DNA of 35,470 nucleotides from an uncultured Burkholderiales bacterium. GTDB taxonomy: Bacteria > Pseudomonadota > Gammaproteobacteria > Burkholderiales > Casimicrobiaceae. The DNA lies in assembly GCA_937944385.1 (NCBI GenBank), contig CALDYQ010000074.1, positions 1 through 35,470 of the forward strand, in the 5' to 3' direction. Of this stretch, positions 33,090-35,470 are shown piece after piece (within the stretch, counting starts at the first letter, position 1; the number at the start of each line of letters is the position of its first letter). Under the pieces are notes generated by a model. That model had not been told where the DNA came from. It worked only from the letters and a program-made list of their open reading frames with translations, and did not search any database. Made by a program: the position numbers and the translations under genes.

Positions 33090-34691
33090 ATGATGCTCAC
33101 CGTCGCTCGCAGCATTGGCTCGTTATCAACGCGTGCACCGCGCGGTCGGGTGTTTCCGGTTGAGCCGGCCGCCTGGCTCGAGTCCGTGCGTACGCGCGGA
33201 GCCGCCGCGAATTACCAGGGCATGGACGGGCGTGCGGCTGAGGTTTTGTCGACTCATGCCACGGCGCATCCGCTCTCAGACGGTGCGCTCGAGCGCGCAC
33301 TCCGCGAGCGCAGGGAGTTCGTGGAGCGCGCATTTGACGACATCGAGCCGACGATCGAGCGGCTTGCACACGAAGCGATACACGAACGCGGCTACGGGAA
33401 GGCTTTTGAAGCCATTGCCTCACGTTGGGGCGTGGATCTGCGCGCCAGTGCTTCGGGCGGCGCGCTGCCGACCTTCCATTGGGCTCGTCCGCTGCCCTGG
33501 GGTGAGGTCTACGCCCATTGCGTGCTTGCGACCTTCGCCCAGCTGGCGCGCGAACTCAAGTCGCCTGCGGGTCTCGCCGACGTTGATGGCGAACCGGCAG
33601 AAGTCGTCGTCAAGCGCTTCGGTTTTCACGCAATCGACATCACGCCTTGCGCGGACGGACGTCTCGCCGGCTTGACAGAACACATCCTGCGCATTCCGCC
33701 ATCCGTCATCACCGCCCGCCGCTCGTACGCCGGGGCCATGTTTGATGTGGACGAGGCGATTGCTGCCTTTAGGGCGGTCGAGGTTGAGCGGCTGCGCCAG
33801 GCGCTCGCCAACGGTGCAGCACCAGCGAGCACGCGCTTTCTGAAGGTCGGCGCCTACCACTTCAGCGGTTCGCAGCCGCGCCACGAAGGCTGTGCCGCTC
33901 ACGGCAGCGACGACCATCGCGCGATGAGAGCGCTGCTCGAGCGCCTCGAGGCCTTACGGGGCGCGATCGAGAGCCTGCACGACACGAGGATTGCGATCCT
34001 GCTCGTTGGGGTGGACACAGACGACGATTCGATTCGGGTTCACGTGCCGGACGCGCAGGGGATGGTCTCGATCGAGCGTTATGTATCGAGCGCCGACCTG
34101 CGCCACGTCACGCGCCCCCTGCCTCGTGAAGCAGGCAAGCTCTTGATCCGTGACCGGGTTGCGGCTTGCGCTGGCACGTCCGTCGACGACCGGGCGACAG
34201 AAGGCATGCGCTGGCTCTGCGGGTACCTGCTCAAAAACAACATCGGCCAGATTGAGGCTGTGCATCAGGCATTCGGCGGTCGCTACCCCGACCTCGGGCA
34301 TGCTGAACGCTTAATCGTAGCCGGTGATCCGATCGACGAGGTGCAACTGCGCAATCTTGCGTTTCAGACCCAGTTTTCGACGCTTGAAGAGGGCGCGCGC
34401 GATATCCAGGTCGGTATCGGTCTGCTCGGTCACTCCCATGCAGCTCGCGGTTTGGCCGTGCCCGTGCTCGCGACTGCGCGCTTCGATGCGCGCCTGCCGG
34501 GTGCCCGTGAGCGGGCAGCAGAGCGTGCACTGCGCCACGCCGCCGCCATCGGGGAACGGCATGCGAACGCTTCAGGGCCATCGCTTGTCGTGCGTGCCGC
34601 CACCGTCGATGGCGAGGGTCGCATCGAATTCGTCACGCCAGCGAGCCTCCGCGGGCTCGAGGGCTCAGTCAATCAAGGACATCACGCATGA
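33090..34691 (+). CDS. csoSCA: Carboxysomal carbonic anhydrase CsoSCA
   Basis: The 533-residue protein has an N-terminal extension that in other species binds RuBisCO, a helical domain, a catalytic domain and a degenerate C-terminal domain. Zinc ligands are Cys187 (ITPCADGRLAGL), His257 (GAYHFSG) and Cys268 (RHEGCAAHGSDD), with the Asp189-Arg191 dyad; the His-Cys spacing of 11 matches the Halothiobacillus enzyme. It converts bicarbonate to CO2 inside the shell. It begins three bases after the csoS2 stop and overlaps csoS4A by four bases (ATGA). Confidence 0.95.
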   Translation: MMLTVARSIGSLSTRAPRGRVFPVEPAAWLESVRTRGAAANYQGMDGRAAEVLSTHATAHPLSDGALERALRERREFVERAFDDIEPTIERLAHEAIHERGYGKAFEAIASRWGVDLRASASGGALPTFHWARPLPWGEVYAHCVLATFAQLARELKSPAGLADVDGEPAEVVVKRFGFHAIDITPCADGRLAGLTEHILRIPPSVITARRSYAGAMFDVDEAIAAFRAVEVERLRQALANGAAPASTRFLKVGAYHFSGSQPRHEGCAAHGSDDHRAMRALLERLEALRGAIESLHDTRIAILLVGVDTDDDSIRVHVPDAQGMVSIERYVSSADLRHVTRPLPREAGKLLIRDRVAACAGTSVDDRATEGMRWLCGYLLKNNIGQIEAVHQAFGGRYPDLGHAERLIVAGDPIDEVQLRNLAFQTQFSTLEEGARDIQVGIGLLGHSHAARGLAVPVLATARFDARLPGARERAAERALRHAAAIGERHANASGPSLVVRAATVDGEGRIEFVTPASLRGLEGSVNQGHHA

Positions 34692-34969
34692 AGATCTGCC
34701 AAGTCGAGGGCACGCTCGTGGCCACGGCCCGCATCGGCAGCCTCGAGAACCGTCGCCTCCTGGTCGTCAAGGAAAGGGGCTCGAGCGGCAAGCAGGTGGC
34801 GGTCGATCCGGTGGGCTGCAAGCCTGGAGATTGGGTCATTGTGGTTGGTTCGTCAGCCGCGCGTGATGCGGCCGGCAGCAAGGACTACCCGAGCGATCTG
34901 ACCATCGTCGGAATCATCGACTACTGGGAGGAGCCGTCGTCGGCGGCCTCCACGGGCAAGGCGGGCTGA
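34688..34969 (+). CDS. csoS4A: Carboxysome shell vertex protein CsoS4A (BMC-P pentamer)
   Basis: The 93-residue protein starts MKICQVEGTLVATARIGSLE and contains VAVDPVGCKPGDWVIVVGSSAARDAAGSKDYPSDLTIVGIID, the EutN/CcmL pentamer fold. Five copies close the twelve vertices of the icosahedral shell. The start overlaps the csoSCA stop, indicating coupled translation. Confidence 0.96.
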   Translation: MKICQVEGTLVATARIGSLENRRLLVVKERGSSGKQVAVDPVGCKPGDWVIVVGSSAARDAAGSKDYPSDLTIVGIIDYWEEPSSAASTGKAG

Positions 34970-34972
34970 GCC

Positions 34973-35233
34973 ATGCTCATCCAGCGTGTCGTGCGCGACC
35001 TCGTCACTACCAAACGCAACTGGTGGCTGCAGGCTAAGCCTTTACGGGTCGTCGAGGACCACAAGGGCAACCTCGAGGTAGCGCTCGATCCAGTGGGCGC
35101 CAAGCCCGGAGACTTCGTCATCACGATCGGGGTGTCGGCGGCAAGGATTGCCGCAGGTAACCCGAAGATCACGACCGATCTCACGATCGGGGGAATCATC
35201 GACGACTGGGACGAAGCGCGTTGGCGCAGCTGA
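34973..35233 (+). CDS. csoS4B: Carboxysome shell vertex protein CsoS4B (BMC-P pentamer)
   Basis: The 86-residue protein is a paralogue of CsoS4A: MLIQRVVRDLVTTKRNWWLQ, then VALDPVGAKPGDFVITIGVSAARIAAG and TDLTIGGIIDDWD. It forms shell vertices together with or instead of CsoS4A. It starts three bases after the csoS4A stop. Confidence 0.96.
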   Translation: MLIQRVVRDLVTTKRNWWLQAKPLRVVEDHKGNLEVALDPVGAKPGDFVITIGVSAARIAAGNPKITTDLTIGGIIDDWDEARWRS

Positions 35234-35256
35234 CCCGGCCGAGAAGGAATCGAAAT

Positions 35257-35276
35257 GGCAGGTCATTCGGCCTGCC
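35257..35276 (+). promoter_or_regulatory. Stem-loop between csoS4B and csoS1
   Basis: GGCAGG (35257-35262) pairs with CCTGCC (35271-35276) around an 8-base loop, 56 bases before the csoS1 start. With no U run it may act as a processing or stabilising element upstream of the abundant hexamer transcript. Confidence 0.45.
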
Positions 35277-35331
35277 GCGATGCAGACAGGACCGTTTTAC
35301 TTCACCCCACCGCCAACTCAGGAGAGCAAAC

Positions 35332-35470
35332 ATGGCAAACGAAAAAATGGGCATTGCCCTCGGAATGATTGAAACCCGCGGCCTCGTGCCCGCCATCGAG
35401 GCGGCCGATGCCATGACCAAGGCCTCGGAAGTGCGGCTGATCGGTCGGCAGTTCGTGGGTGGCGGCTACG
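35332..35470 (+). CDS. csoS1: Carboxysome shell hexamer protein CsoS1 (partial, cut by window end)
   Basis: The visible 46 residues, MANEKMGIALGMIETRGLVP continuing IEAADAMTKASEVRLIGRQF and VGGGY, are the N-terminal half of a CsoS1-type BMC-H hexamer, the main facet protein. A strong AGGAG (35320-35324) precedes ATG 35332. The first of the usual two or three csoS1 paralogues is meant; which letter it carries (A, B or C) cannot be decided from this fragment. Confidence 0.95.
   Translation, partial: MANEKMGIALGMIETRGLVPAIEAADAMTKASEVRLIGRQFVGGGY

Overview
The window is a GC-rich proteobacterial chromosome segment. It carries a cbbLS-cso alpha-carboxysome operon (form IA RuBisCO) with a divergent CbbR-type regulator, and soxA and soxX for thiosulfate oxidation. 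Together these point to a sulfur-oxidising chemolithoautotroph of the beta- or gammaproteobacteria. No 16S rRNA or tRNA gene was seen, so a finer placement is not supported.

Left part (1-6.0 kb): the 3' end of a copper P-type ATPase and rluE point right. A leftward series follows: RlmI-like rRNA methyltransferase, beta-CASP metallo-beta-lactamase RNase, ECF sigma factor, YraQ-type permease, small CxxC thioredoxin-like protein, and a rhodanese with an unusual tail of four Cys-Cys pairs. Next is a decayed histidine kinase remnant (about 6.0-6.6 kb). It is followed by soxX and soxA on the minus strand, closed by a clear intrinsic terminator.

Middle (8.5-21.3 kb): a leftward operon encodes a short-chain dehydrogenase (DprE2-like), an HlyD/MacA adaptor, an ABC ATPase and two FtsX/MacB-like permeases. 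A rightward orphan gene with a glycine-rich hydrophobic core is packed against a sigma54-dependent activator, which is divergent from a Crp/Fnr-family regulator. The promoter region of that regulator holds a near-consensus sigma54 site overlapping a near-perfect FNR-type box. A DprE1-like FAD oxidase, a membrane-anchored Mrr-type nuclease with a zinc ribbon, and a ThDP-dependent enzyme follow.

Right part (21.3-35.5 kb): glmS, a universal stress protein and a SulP/BicA-like transporter (the last two a tight pair), a 0.8-kb stretch without a convincing gene, pyruvate kinase and cbbR all run leftward. The divergent cbbR-cbbL region contains two overlapping TNA-N7-TNA boxes typical of CbbR operators. 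From 29.0 kb onward runs cbbL-cbbS-csoS2-csoSCA-csoS4A-csoS4B-csoS1 (cut by the window end), the order known from Halothiobacillus-type cso operons. A perfect stem-loop sits between cbbS and csoS2, where expression level must drop.

Functionally, Sox supplies electrons from reduced sulfur, the SulP transporter may supply bicarbonate, and the carboxysome fixes CO2; pyk sits next to cbbR. The carboxysome itself is a known system. The less described items are the Cys-pair rhodanese, the lipobox-bearing SoxX, the overlapping sigma54/FNR control site, the separated DprE1/DprE2-like pair, the orphan gene at 13.7 kb and the kinase remnant.
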